From contig CALKNZ010000076.1 in assembly GCA_938091995.1 (NCBI GenBank), positions 1 to 38,036 of the forward strand: a stretch of 38,036 nucleotides of DNA, written 5' to 3'. This DNA comes from an uncultured Luminiphilus sp. GTDB taxonomy: Bacteria > Pseudomonadota > Gammaproteobacteria > Pseudomonadales > Halieaceae. The translations under genes and the position numbers were made by a program. Shown piece by piece: positions 1-8,519 of this stretch (positions within the stretch are counted from its first letter, which is position 1; the number at the start of each line of letters is the position of its first letter). The notes under the pieces were generated by a model. It ran no database searches. It was not told where the DNA came from and saw only the letters and a program-made list of their open reading frames with translations.

Positions 1-49
1 GACAACCGGAGTCACAGTCCGGCGCTCTACCAACTGAGCTACAGCCACC
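1..49 (-). tRNA. tRNA-His (GTG), partial, 3' part outside the window
   Basis: Read on the minus strand, this is the 5' part of a tRNA: an acceptor 5' strand beginning with the extra G typical of tRNA-His, a D-arm, and an anticodon arm whose loop carries GTG. The sequence closely resembles the start of E. coli tRNA-His. The T-arm and 3' acceptor strand lie beyond position 1. It sits 7 nt downstream of tRNA-Pro, so the two are probably processed from one transcript. Confidence 0.9.
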
Positions 50-56
50 ATAGAAA

Positions 57-133
57 TGGTCGGAGAGGAGGGATTCGAACCCCCGACATCCTGCTCCCAA
101 AGCAGGCGCGCTACCAGGCTGCGCTACACTCCG
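57..133 (-). tRNA. tRNA-Pro (TGG), CCA encoded
   Basis: A complete 77-nt minus-strand cloverleaf. The anticodon loop is TTTGGGA with anticodon TGG, the T-loop is TTCGAAT, and the 3' CCA is encoded (57-60 read ACCA on the minus strand). The acceptor stem pairs well except at the sixth pair, where both strands carry T (positions 128 and 66), giving a U6-U67 mismatch. It is transcribed away from folD, together with tRNA-His. Tandem tRNAs next to folD are known from Pseudomonas. Confidence 0.95.
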
Positions 134-319
134 AAGTCGTGTGACTCTCTAATAATACACTACCGCCAGCCGGCGGGTAGGGTCCTAGTGAGTGACCGAC
201 GGCGCGAAGGATACTGATTTGACTGGAGGTGGTCAATTAGCGACGTGCATCCTTGTTATTACCCGGCTATTTCTGGGAGACTTGCCCACGTTTTGGACAC
301 TCGTTAACTTGGGGGAAAA

Positions 320-1165
320 ATGACCGCACGCGTACTCGATGGCAAACATGTTGCAAAATTAACCGAAGAAGCGCTGCGCATTCGCGTGGATGGTCTCAAA
401 GAACGGTCTGGAGGACGGATACCCGTACTAGCGACCGTTTTGGTGGGCGATGACCCCGCCTCTGCTACCTACGTAAAAATGAAAGGTAACGCCTGTCGCC
501 GCATTGGCATGGAGTCAATGGCCATCGAACTGCCATCGACACTTAAGACCAACGAGTTACTTCGAGAGATTGAGACCCTGAACAACAATCCCGATGTGCA
601 CGGCATTCTTTTGCAGCACCCCGTGCCCAGCCAGATCGATGAGCGAGCCGCCTTTGATATGATCGATTTAGCTAAAGACGTTGACGGTGTCACCTGTCTG
701 GGTTTTGGTCGAATGGCCATGGGCGAGGAGGCCTATGGCTGCGCTACCCCTCAGGGTATTATGCGATTGCTGGAACACTACGAAATACCACTCGAAGGAA
801 AACACGCTGTAGTCGTGGGTCGCAGCCCTATTCTCGGCAAGCCGATGTCTATGATGTTGTTACAGGCTAATGCCACCGTCACCATATGCCATTCACGCAC
901 GCAGAATCTCGCCGACCATATACGCCAGGCCGATATTATTGTTGGCGCAGTTGGAAGACCCGAGTTCATTCGAGCTGATTGGGTTAAAGATGGCGCCGTC
1001 GTCGTCGATGCCGGATACCATCCAGGTGGAGTCGGCGATATTGAAATGAAGCCACTGATCGATCGCGTTGCCGCGTACACTCCGGTACCCGGGGGTGTTG
1101 GTCCCATGACCATTAACACGCTCATTCAACAAACGGTCTTATCTGGCGAGAAAGCACTGGGCTAA
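320..1165 (+). CDS. folD: FolD, methylene-THF dehydrogenase / methenyl-THF cyclohydrolase
   Basis: Cytoplasmic bifunctional enzyme of one-carbon metabolism that interconverts 5,10-methylene-THF, 5,10-methenyl-THF and 10-formyl-THF using NADP. It is 281 aa (E. coli 288). The catalytic Tyr51/Lys55 pair lies in YVKMK, with Gln99 in LLQHPVP and Asp122 in KDVDGV. The Rossmann signature [12 protein letters not shown] starts near residue 164, and the C-terminal [11 protein letters not shown] motif is intact. The start at 320 follows a purine-rich GGGGGAAAA stretch. The motif usually reading PCTP is GCATP here, and the nucleotide-site loop is SPILGKP rather than the commoner SxIVGxP, so this is a somewhat divergent FolD. 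It stands next to tRNA genes and near cysS, as in Pseudomonas and loosely as in E. coli. Confidence 0.95.
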   Translation: MTARVLDGKHVAKLTEEALRIRVDGLKERSGGRIPVLATVLVGDDPASATYVKMKGNACRRIGMESMAIELPSTLKTNELLREIETLNNNPDVHGILLQHPVPSQIDERAAFDMIDLAKDVDGVTCLGFGRMAMGEEAYGCATPQGIMRLLEHYEIPLEGKHAVVVGRSPILGKPMSMMLLQANATVTICHSRTQNLADHIRQADIIVGAVGRPEFIRADWVKDGAVVVDAGYHPGGVGDIEMKPLIDRVAAYTPVPGGVGPMTINTLIQQTVLSGEKALG

Positions 1166-1429
1166 TTCGCTGCACGACTGAACGCCCCTGTCGCAGTCAC
1201 CCGTTGAAGATAATGGCGAGACAGGGCCCTACCAAGAATAACGACCTCAGGTGGCCTACGGCGCCTTCGATGCATAATGGCGGACTCATCCGCGAAGCCC
1301 TTACCATCTTTGAGGGCGCTGTCCTAATAAATCCATTTAAAAGCTAGATTTAACAGCATCGGTGCACACCCTCACTGGTGACATCACAACGATTCACCTA
1401 AGGTAGGCAAAAATTATAGAGAAACCGTC

Positions 1430-2701
1430 ATGTTAACCCCAGCCCGTTGGCCCAAGCGCTTTAACGTTATAGGCCTCTCCTTCCTAGCCGTTTTTATTTG
1501 CTACATTGATCGGGTCAATATTTCGGTCGCTATTATCCCCATGGCCGCGGATCTCGGATGGGGTATGCAGCAGCAAGGTTTAGTCCTGTCCTCTTTTTTT
1601 ATTGGCTACGTCTTGCTTCAGGTCGTCGGAGGACGTTTAGCCGATCGCTACGGCGGCAAAGCTGTTTTGAGCATAGGTGTGATCCTATGGTCGCTATTCA
1701 CGATGCTGACGCCACCGGCGGCCGCGCTGGGCTTTACCTTGCTTATCCTCACCCGAATTGCCATGGGTATGGGCGAAGCCGTGACCTTTCCAGCGATTTA
1801 CAGCACATTCTCAAAATGGGTGCCGCTAACAGAACGTTCTCGCGCCGTCGGGTTAATTAACAGCGCAATCCCTCTGGGCACCATATTCGCATTGGTGACC
1901 ACCCCCATCATTGTTCAAATTTGGGGGTGGCAATGGGCGTTTTATTCCTTCGGGGCCGTAGGCATTGTTTGGTTTTTCTTTTGGCAGCGACTGGTCAGCT
2001 CAACGCCGCAACAGCATGCGGGAATTACCGAAGACGAGTTGGCCCTAATTGCAACAGGCAACGATACGCCAACCGGCGAGGAGCAGCCCTCCGTACCCTG
2101 GCACCACTTCCTGAAGTCAATGCCCGTCTGGGCCATTGTGGTTGCACATTTTTGTAACAACTGGTCGCTGTTTGTACTGTTGTCTTGGATGCCCACGTAT
2201 ATCAATAAAGGACTGGGCGTTGATTATGCCTCTGTCGGTCTCCTCGCCATTATCCCCTCCATAGGCGCCGTCTTTTTTCTCAACATCGCAGGCAACTTAG
2301 CCGATAGACTGATTAAAAACGGGATCGCGATCGGAACGGTCCGTAAATTGATGCAAACCATTGGCTTTGGCGGACTCACCGGAGCCTTACTCATTGTGGG
2401 ACACCTCGACACCGTCTGGATGGCCATCGCAACCATGACCGTGGGCTCGGCCTTGGGCGCCTTCGTAACCGGTGGATTCGCAGTAAATCACATGGATGTT
2501 GCGCCCAGACATGCGGGAACACTCATGGGAATCACCAACACGGCGGGCGCCGTGCCGGGTATCATTGGAGTGTTTGTGACCGGTTTAATCCTTGAATTAA
2601 CAGGATCCTGGGTACTCGTGTTCTCACTCGCCGGGGGTGTCACGCTATTCGGCCTGGTGTTTTATGTTGTTTTTGCGAGCGGCGAAAAATTGTTTGATTA
2701 A
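1430..2701 (+). CDS. MFS transporter, anion:cation symporter (ACS/SLC17-like) type
   Basis: Inner-membrane transporter of 423 aa with about 12 hydrophobic segments in two halves and a hydrophilic central loop near residues 190-220. The first segment contains CYIDRVNISVAI, a signature of the anion:cation symporter branch (hexuronate, phthalate and sialin/SLC17-like carriers). The MFS loop motif GGRLADRYGGKAVL follows segment 2. The substrate is probably an organic or inorganic anion but cannot be read from the sequence. The ribosome binding site before the ATG is weak. The gene stands alone between folD and cysS with 264 nt of non-coding DNA upstream and a clear hairpin downstream. It interrupts a gene order that is contiguous in Pseudomonas, so it is probably an inserted accessory gene. 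Confidence 0.85.
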   Translation: MLTPARWPKRFNVIGLSFLAVFICYIDRVNISVAIIPMAADLGWGMQQQGLVLSSFFIGYVLLQVVGGRLADRYGGKAVLSIGVILWSLFTMLTPPAAALGFTLLILTRIAMGMGEAVTFPAIYSTFSKWVPLTERSRAVGLINSAIPLGTIFALVTTPIIVQIWGWQWAFYSFGAVGIVWFFFWQRLVSSTPQQHAGITEDELALIATGNDTPTGEEQPSVPWHHFLKSMPVWAIVVAHFCNNWSLFVLLSWMPTYINKGLGVDYASVGLLAIIPSIGAVFFLNIAGNLADRLIKNGIAIGTVRKLMQTIGFGGLTGALLIVGHLDTVWMAIATMTVGSALGAFVTGGFAVNHMDVAPRHAGTLMGITNTAGAVPGIIGVFVTGLILELTGSWVLVFSLAGGVTLFGLVFYVVFASGEKLFD

Positions 2702-2730
2702 CAGGAAAACCCTAGGAACCTCAAACCAAA

Positions 2731-2755
2731 CAGCAGAGGATTGAAACCTCTGCTG
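2731..2755. terminator. Bidirectional hairpin between MFS gene and cysS
   Basis: A perfect 9-bp inverted repeat (CAGCAGAGG / CCTCTGCTG) with a 7-nt loop lies between two convergent genes. On the minus strand it is followed by the T-rich TTTGGTTTG, which suits termination of cysS. On the plus strand there is no good T-run, so efficiency in that direction is less certain. Confidence 0.7.
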
Positions 2756-2781
2756 GCTACCTCACTATAATCAATCGATGC

Positions 2782-4158
2782 TTATGCGCGTCGCCAGCTC
2801 GTGCCTTCAGGGCCATCTTCCAACTCTATACCTGCGGCCTGTAATTCATCTCGCACAGCGTCTGCTGCGGCAAAGTCTTTACGAGCTCTCGCCTCCAAAC
2901 GTGCAGCTAAGCGCTGCTCAATGTCTTCTTGTGTTAAGCCAGAATCAGAGGCAGCCTCGGTAAACCATTGCTCAGGGTCGCTACCCAGCAAGCCCATCAT
3001 CCGACCCATCGCCAAGAGATGCCCCTTGCAGGTGGCTGCTCCCTTGGCATCTGCCTTGTTCAAGGCTTTACAAGCCGAGTGCAATTCAGCAATCGCTTGG
3101 GGCGTATTTAAGTCATCCAGCAGCGCTGTAAAAGCGGCCGTGTCTTCGGCTCGGATGTCTTCCGGGTCAATATCGGCACTGTTGCGCAATGCCTGATAGA
3201 AGCCATTTAAGGCGGTTTTAGCGTTATCCAAAAGCTCTCCGGAGAAATTTAACGGAGACCTATAATGGGTGGAAAGCAGCGCGAAACGGAGCACCTCCCC
3301 CGGATACATCCCCAGCAACTCGCGCACGGCGCGAACATTACCCAGTGACTTGGACATTTTCTCCCCGTCCATATCCACATAAGCGTTGTGCATCCAATAA
3401 CGAACAAAATCACCGCCATAACCACAACAACTTTGGGCGCGCTCATTTTCATGATGGGGGAAAATAAGATCGCGCCCTCCCCCATGAATGTCGATCGCAT
3501 CGCCAAGGTGTGCACGAATCATAGCGGAACATTCAAGATGCCAACCCGGTCGCCCCCAGCCCCATGGGCTATCCCACCCAGGCTCCCCCTGTGCCGAGGG
3601 CTTCCAGAGTACAAAATCACCCGCATTACGTTTGTAATCAGCGACCTCAACTCTCGCACCAGCAAGCATATCGTCAAGGTTACGACCACTAAGCGCTCCG
3701 TAACTGGGCATAGAGGTCACATCAAAAAGGACATGCGCCTCAGCCGTATAAGCGTGCCCGCGCTCGATGAGCTGCACGATTAAATCTCGCATGGGCTCAA
3801 TGTTTTCAGTGGCACGGGGTTCAAGGTCAGGGGGCAGCGTGTGGAGCTTTGCCATGTCCTCCCGATACTTATCGGTGAATTCCTTGGTCACCGCCTCTAT
3901 ACCTTCGTTGCGCTCCCGAGCAGCAGCAATAATCTTATCGTCGATATCCGTGATGTTCCGCGCGTATCGCACCCGGGGATATAAAGCCCGCAAAACGCGG
4001 TAAAGCATATCGAATACCACCACCGGCCGAGCGTTGCCAATATGCGCCAGGTTGTAAACCGTGGGGCCACAAACATAGAGGGTTATTTGCTCAGGGTCCC
4101 GTGGCTCAAAAATCTCTTTTTTACCCGTCAGTGTATTCGTCAGGCGCAGTTCAGCCAT
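2782..4158 (-). CDS. cysS: Cysteinyl-tRNA synthetase
   Basis: Class I aminoacyl-tRNA synthetase charging tRNA-Cys in the cytoplasm; 458 aa (E. coli 461). The N-terminal CGPTVYNLAHIGNAR holds the zinc ligand Cys30 and the HIGH motif as HIGN (39-42). LECSAM and FPHHENE carry the other zinc ligands, and KMSKS lies at 267-271. I chose the ATG at 4158 because GGAG lies 8 nt upstream. An in-frame GTG at 4167 would add three residues but sits between that ribosome binding site and the ATG. The start overlaps the end of glnS (stop at 4151-4153), so the two are co-transcribed and probably translationally coupled. Confidence 0.96.
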   Translation of the reverse strand: MAELRLTNTLTGKKEIFEPRDPEQITLYVCGPTVYNLAHIGNARPVVVFDMLYRVLRALYPRVRYARNITDIDDKIIAAARERNEGIEAVTKEFTDKYREDMAKLHTLPPDLEPRATENIEPMRDLIVQLIERGHAYTAEAHVLFDVTSMPSYGALSGRNLDDMLAGARVEVADYKRNAGDFVLWKPSAQGEPGWDSPWGWGRPGWHLECSAMIRAHLGDAIDIHGGGRDLIFPHHENERAQSCCGYGGDFVRYWMHNAYVDMDGEKMSKSLGNVRAVRELLGMYPGEVLRFALLSTHYRSPLNFSGELLDNAKTALNGFYQALRNSADIDPEDIRAEDTAAFTALLDDLNTPQAIAELHSACKALNKADAKGAATCKGHLLAMGRMMGLLGSDPEQWFTEAASDSGLTQEDIEQRLAARLEARARKDFAAADAVRDELQAAGIELEDGPEGTSWRRA

Positions 4159-5809
4159 GGGGATCACTCCACGTGTCTCTCAGACCTATGGTCATATTGA
4201 AAACAGGTCTGTCGCTGCTGTGATCGTAGCGGTCGGCAACAAAGTATCCCTCTCGCTCAAACTGATAGATCGCTTCTGCTGCCGCGGTGGCAAGCACAGG
4301 TTCGATCACAGCGTGCTCAAGTCGAACTAGAGACTGGGAATTGAGAACCGTCATCACATCTTCAGTTTTGCCAGGGTTCGGGTCGGTAAAGAGACGATCG
4401 TAGCAGCGTATTTCGGCGCTCAAACCCGCCGTCGCCGATACCCAGTGAATAACGCCCTTAGCCTTAATACCGTCGGGAGGATCCTCTCCCAGCGTCCCTT
4501 CGATAACACGGGCATACACATGAGAAACCTCACCGGCGCTGTTATGGTCGCAGCGGTCAGCCTCTATAATATAACCACCTCGCAATCTTACCCGCTTGCC
4601 AATCACAAGCCGCTTATATTTTTTGTTGGCTTCCTCTCGGAAGTCTGCGGCATCAATGTATAGCTCGGGGGTGAACGGAACCGATCGGGTTCCCATAGAT
4701 TCATCGCCAGGATGATTTGCCACGGCAAGAACCTCTGCCGCCTCTCGGTTGGTAATCGTCAGGGGCAGTGGGTTGAGGACCGCCATGGCTCTGGGTGCTT
4801 CAATATTTAACTGATTGCGTACCGCGCTCTCCAGCATGGCTACGTCTACGATGCTGTCGGAGCGCGACGTTCCCACTTCCTCACAAAAGTGCCGTATTGC
4901 TGCAGGGGGATAACCTCGACGCCGAAGACCTGCAATGGTTGGCATTCGCGGATCGTCCCAACCTTCAACAACCTCAAAATCGACCAGCTGTTTGAGTTTA
5001 CGCTTGCTGGTCATCGTATAGCTCGTATTTAAACGGGCAAACTCAATCTGTCGCGGCCGAGAGGGAACAGGTAAATGCTCGATGAACCAATCATATAGCG
5101 GCCGGTGATCCTCAAATTCAAGGGTGCAAATTGAGTGTGTCACACCCTCAATGGCATCCTCTTGTCCATGAGCGAAATCGTAGGTTGGGTAAATCGGCCA
5201 AGCATCTCCGGTTTGATGATGGTGGGCCTTGCGAATTCTGTAAAGAATGGGATCTCTCAAATTAATATTAGGTGAGGCCATATCAATTTTTGCGCGCAAC
5301 ACCCGACTACCATCGGGGTACTCTCCAGCTCGCATTCGCTCGAATAGATCGCGATTCTCTGCTACGGAGCGTGTTCTATGGGGGCTGTCTCGACCTGCCT
5401 CAACCAAACTACCGCGGTATTCTCTGGCCTCATCAGCAGACAAATCACAAACATAGGCATTGCCCTCATCAATGAGGTGTAGCGCCCAGTCATAGAGCTG
5501 CTGAAAATAGCTCGAGGCATAGCGGACCTCCCCATCCCATTGATAGCCTAGCCAGCGCACATCCTCTTGGATCGCATCGATGAAAATCTGACTTTCCTTC
5601 TCTGGATTGGTGTCATCAAAACGCAAGTGACACCGACCGCCAAACTGCTTCGCCAATTCAAAATTCACGGTGATCGACTTTGCGTGACCCAAATGTAGAA
5701 ATCCGTTGGGTTCCGGAGGAAATCGGGTCACCAGATGACTCAGCTCCCCCGCATCGAGATCGGACTGAATCTGGGTTTTGAGAAAATTACTTCGGGCTTC
5801 GGTACTCAT
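4151..5809 (-). CDS. glnS: Glutaminyl-tRNA synthetase
   Basis: Class I synthetase charging tRNA-Gln; 552 aa (E. coli 554). The HIGH-type motif is in PPEPNGFLHLGHAKS (HLGH at 39-42). The second signature reads YTMTSKRKL where E. coli has YTVMSKRKL, so the MSK core is changed to TSK; the functional lysine of SKR is retained. The C-terminal anticodon-binding beta-barrels are present to full length. The ATG at 5809 is preceded by GAGG at 7 nt spacing. It is the first gene of the glnS-cysS operon and diverges from ppiB. Confidence 0.96.
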   Translation of the reverse strand: MSTEARSNFLKTQIQSDLDAGELSHLVTRFPPEPNGFLHLGHAKSITVNFELAKQFGGRCHLRFDDTNPEKESQIFIDAIQEDVRWLGYQWDGEVRYASSYFQQLYDWALHLIDEGNAYVCDLSADEAREYRGSLVEAGRDSPHRTRSVAENRDLFERMRAGEYPDGSRVLRAKIDMASPNINLRDPILYRIRKAHHHQTGDAWPIYPTYDFAHGQEDAIEGVTHSICTLEFEDHRPLYDWFIEHLPVPSRPRQIEFARLNTSYTMTSKRKLKQLVDFEVVEGWDDPRMPTIAGLRRRGYPPAAIRHFCEEVGTSRSDSIVDVAMLESAVRNQLNIEAPRAMAVLNPLPLTITNREAAEVLAVANHPGDESMGTRSVPFTPELYIDAADFREEANKKYKRLVIGKRVRLRGGYIIEADRCDHNSAGEVSHVYARVIEGTLGEDPPDGIKAKGVIHWVSATAGLSAEIRCYDRLFTDPNPGKTEDVMTVLNSQSLVRLEHAVIEPVLATAAAEAIYQFEREGYFVADRYDHSSDRPVFNMTIGLRDTWSDPHG

Positions 5810-5949
5810 GGGCGGCCTCTACATCGACGGCGCATGATACCAAGGCCCAGCGCAGATCGCAGGGGATTTGGTCGCTTTGGGCTTAGTTACGGTAAAAATT
5901 AAAATTTACAGGCTCTAAAGTTCATTAACAGCCCTAAAAATTGAGCGAG

Positions 5950-5977
5950 CTGACATATCGCACCCTTGCGCTAAAAG
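5950..5977 (+). promoter_or_regulatory. Candidate promoter for ppiB-lpxH
   Basis: CTGACA (5950-5955, five of six bases of the -35 consensus) and TAAAAG (5972-5977, four of six of the -10 consensus) are separated by 16 nt and lie about 40 nt before the ppiB ATG. Pattern match only. Confidence 0.35.
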
Positions 5978-6018
5978 GTGTAGGATGCGCGCCTTTGATC
6001 ATCGGCTCCGGAGACATC

Positions 6019-6528
6019 ATGTCGAACACAATCGTTGGAATTAAAACCACATTTGGCGTTATCACGTTAGAGCTCGATGATGAGAAAGCGCCGAAAACTG
6101 TTGCAAACTTTGTTCGCTACGCGACTGAAGGGTTTTATGACGGCACCATTTTTCACCGTGTGATCGACAACTTCATGATCCAAGGCGGTGGTTTCGACAC
6201 AGAAATGCAGCAAAAAGAAACTGCAGAACCCGTCGAGAATGAGGCAGATAATGGCCTCAAAAATGACCGTGGCACGATCGCTATGGCACGTACAATGGAT
6301 CCCCACTCAGCGACAGCGCAATTTTTCCTAAACGTTAAAGATAATGACTTCTTGAACCACTCTGGCAAGAACATGCAAGGCTGGGGTTACACCGTATTTG
6401 GCAAAATGACTGACGGTGACGCTGTGCTGGATAAAATACGTACCGTAGAGACCGGTAACAAAGCAGGTCACCAGGACGTCCCGAAAGAAAGCGTCGTGAT
6501 CGAGTCTGTCACGGTCACTACCGCCTGA
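6019..6528 (+). CDS. ppiB: Peptidyl-prolyl cis-trans isomerase B (cyclophilin)
   Basis: Cytoplasmic cyclophilin that catalyses proline cis-trans isomerisation during folding. It is 169 aa from the ATG at 6019 (E. coli PpiB 164). The catalytic-site stretch [13 protein letters not shown] starts near residue 44, followed by the conserved [17 protein letters not shown] block. The longer frame opening at 5941 is not the gene: GGAG lies 6 nt before the ATG at 6019 and the extra N-terminus resembles no cyclophilin. There is no signal peptide, which favours the cytoplasmic PpiB over PpiA. lpxH follows after 3 nt, as in E. coli and Pseudomonas. Confidence 0.95.
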   Translation: MSNTIVGIKTTFGVITLELDDEKAPKTVANFVRYATEGFYDGTIFHRVIDNFMIQGGGFDTEMQQKETAEPVENEADNGLKNDRGTIAMARTMDPHSATAQFFLNVKDNDFLNHSGKNMQGWGYTVFGKMTDGDAVLDKIRTVETGNKAGHQDVPKESVVIESVTVTTA

Positions 6529-6531
6529 TCC

Positions 6532-7245
6532 ATGGGCACTACGCTGTTCATCAGCGATCTACACCTCAGCGAAAGTACGCCTGAAATAGAGGCGGGGCTC
6601 TATGCTCTGCTCGAAAGAGAGCAAGATTTGGAGCGTCTCTTTATTCTGGGCGACTTCTTCGAGTACTGGATTGGCGATGATGACGACAGCGCGCTAAACC
6701 GCAGAGTCATAGCCCAGCTCAGGAAGGTGAGCGATTCGGGTACATCTGTTTTTGTCGTCAGGGGTAATCGTGACCTCGCTTTGGGCTCTGTTTTTGTTGA
6801 CCAAATCGGCGGCAAACTGCTCGGCGACACCACCGTAATCGACGTCAATGGTAAACCCGTGCTGATCCTTCACGGCGACACGCTGTGCACCGATGATGTG
6901 GAGTATCAGAAAATGCGTGCGATCCTCCACGACCCTGCGTGGCAAGCTGAGATGCTCCAAAGGCCCTTGTCTGAGCGACGTGAATTCGCGCGCGGCTTGC
7001 GAGCAGCGAGTCAAGAAAAAGCGGAAAATGACCCCGATAACATTATTGACGCCAATGAACAGACGATTGCCACGGCTTTCACTGAGCACAGGGTGGCATT
7101 AATGATTCACGGGCACACGCACAGACCTAATCGACATAGCACTGACGAAGGAGAACGCCTTGTACTTGGCGACTGGTCCAGCAAAGAGACCTGGCTTATT
7201 CGTGCAACTGATGGCGACTGTCAGCTGGAGCATTACTGCTACTGA
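6532..7245 (+). CDS. lpxH: UDP-2,3-diacylglucosamine diphosphatase LpxH
   Basis: Peripheral inner-membrane metallophosphoesterase of lipid A synthesis that cleaves UDP-2,3-diacylglucosamine to lipid X and UMP. It is 237 aa (E. coli 240). All calcineurin-type metal motifs are visible: SDLHL near the N-terminus, GDFFEYWIGDD, GNRD, HGDT and HGHTHRP. It starts 3 nt after the ppiB stop without a separate strong ribosome binding site, consistent with co-translation. Its presence shows a lipid-A-producing Gram-negative host. Confidence 0.95.
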   Translation: MGTTLFISDLHLSESTPEIEAGLYALLEREQDLERLFILGDFFEYWIGDDDDSALNRRVIAQLRKVSDSGTSVFVVRGNRDLALGSVFVDQIGGKLLGDTTVIDVNGKPVLILHGDTLCTDDVEYQKMRAILHDPAWQAEMLQRPLSERREFARGLRAASQEKAENDPDNIIDANEQTIATAFTEHRVALMIHGHTHRPNRHSTDEGERLVLGDWSSKETWLIRATDGDCQLEHYCY

Positions 7246-7249
7246 GCTC

Positions 7250-7274
7250 GGCTCCGGTCTTTACCGGGAGTGCC
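7250..7274. terminator. Imperfect hairpin between convergent lpxH and miaE
   Basis: GGCTCCGG and CCGGGAGTGCC can pair around the 6-nt loop TCTTTA, with bulges. The hairpin fills the short gap between the two convergent stop codons. There is no clear T-run on either strand, so this is a weak call. Confidence 0.3.
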
Positions 7275-7275
7275 A

Positions 7276-7908
7276 CTAGGCAGCGAGGGGCACCCCACTG
7301 TGGAAACGCAGTTCTTGATCTTCACTTTCAATCAACCCTTGCTCGCAGTCACGGAAAATACACAGGCGCTCATCAATCTCCTCAACACCGGCGTATGATC
7401 TCGCCAGTGTCAAATAATCCAAAAAGTGTCGGGACTCACTTTTCAACAAGGAAAAATAGAACTTTGATAGCTCCGCATCAAGATGGGGCGCCAACGCCGC
7501 AAAACGTTCACAAGATCTTGCCTCAATCAGGGCACCCAACAGTAGCGTATCGACTAGTCGACCTGGATCACGCTTTCTTACTAAGGCATGCAAGCTTCCC
7601 GCATACCGTGAGGCAGTGACAGGGCTGTATACAATATGACGCTTTCTCATCAGGCCTAAAACTTGCTCGAAGTGGCGTAGCTCCTCCCTTGCTAAACGTG
7701 ACATTTTGCTCATCAGATCAGGCTGATCGGTGTGCCGATGAATAAGGCTCATCGCCGTGGCCGCCGCTTTTTTCTCACAGTTAGCATGATCTATCAGCAG
7801 CAGCGACTGCTGTTTCAAGGCGGCATCAATCCAGCCTTGAGGGGTGGCACACGGTAAAAACGCTAACAGGGCTTCTAAATCGGCTGGGGCAGTCAAGGGA
7901 TCATTCAC
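7276..7908 (-). CDS. miaE: tRNA-(ms2io6A37) hydroxylase MiaE
   Basis: Non-haem di-iron monooxygenase that hydroxylates the isopentenyl group of ms2i6A at position 37 of tRNAs. It is about 210 aa. The ferritin-like iron-ligand motifs are present: EELRHFEQV, then EARSCERFAAL and SESRHFLDYL, closely matching enterobacterial MiaE, as does the C-terminal LRFHSGVP. No in-frame ATG exists near the N-terminus. I use GTG at 7908; TTG at 7914 is the alternative. Either start overlaps the end of the DUF1289 gene, indicating an operon. Confidence 0.88.
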   Translation of the reverse strand: MNDPLTAPADLEALLAFLPCATPQGWIDAALKQQSLLLIDHANCEKKAAATAMSLIHRHTDQPDLMSKMSRLAREELRHFEQVLGLMRKRHIVYSPVTASRYAGSLHALVRKRDPGRLVDTLLLGALIEARSCERFAALAPHLDAELSKFYFSLLKSESRHFLDYLTLARSYAGVEEIDERLCIFRDCEQGLIESEDQELRFHSGVPLAA

Positions 7909-8398
7909 TCTCAAATAAATCAGGGGTTGCGAGGTAGCGTTGATGATGGGCGTCGGACAAGAACCAAAACTCTTGATCCACCAACTCTCTAAGGGCTGTC
8001 AAGCTACTGCTACGCCAAGGCAGATGTACGGAAAAACCAAAGTTCTCAGGGTCTTCAATTTGGCTAGCACCCGCCTTAAGCAAGGCAAACAGGCCGCAAT
8101 ATTGATCGTGCGCGGGATTGAAGCGAATCTGTTGGGTCTGCAATTGCCAGCGCAACAGCCCCGGATCAGTCACCACAAACTTATTCTGCATACACAGGCT
8201 TAAGAATTCTGCCAACCGGCTATCAACAATAGCTTTTTCAACCTCGGTGTAAGCATTCCAATCTATGACCTCATGGCTAAAGCGCTTGCAGCCTCGACAG
8301 ACGGCGTCACCAATCCCAGTAGAGCACACGCCAATACAGGGTGTTCTCACCCGAGCAGCGCCAGAAACTGCAAATTTAGATTTTAAACCTCTCGTCAT
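7901..8398 (-). CDS. DUF1289-domain protein
   Basis: 165 aa. The N-terminal 60 residues carry the DUF1289 pattern TPCIGVCSTG, then VCRGCKRFSHEVIDWN, with four cysteines spaced as in this family (often annotated as Fe-S or zinc-binding, YdhL-like). The remaining ~100 residues have no motif I recognise. Function is unknown. It overlaps miaE downstream and is divergent from acnB. The ATG at 8398 has no strong ribosome binding site, so an internal start is possible. Confidence 0.75.
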   Translation of the reverse strand: MTRGLKSKFAVSGAARVRTPCIGVCSTGIGDAVCRGCKRFSHEVIDWNAYTEVEKAIVDSRLAEFLSLCMQNKFVVTDPGLLRWQLQTQQIRFNPAHDQYCGLFALLKAGASQIEDPENFGFSVHLPWRSSSLTALRELVDQEFWFLSDAHHQRYLATPDLFESE

Positions 8399-8519
8399 GG
8401 GCTAAGTCTAGGGTATGGATTCAATGAATGCACAGGATCATCACATACGAATGTCATGATTTCCGGTCACAAGTTATACTATGCCCCGAAAATTACCTCT
8501 CGCCCAAAGGAGTACAACC

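Noticed and set aside
1186-1226. Inverted repeat CCCTGTC / GACAGGG after folD as a terminator
   Set aside because: Only 7 bp with a 27-nt loop and no T-run.
3388-3783. Open frame of 131 codons on the plus strand inside cysS
   Set aside because: Antisense shadow of a clearly coding gene, with no protein motif. The same applies to the other long antisense frames within glnS, acnB, the amidases and the Paa genes.
5941-6018. N-terminal extension of ppiB
   Set aside because: It contains the candidate promoter, does not resemble cyclophilins, and a good ribosome binding site precedes the ATG at 6019.
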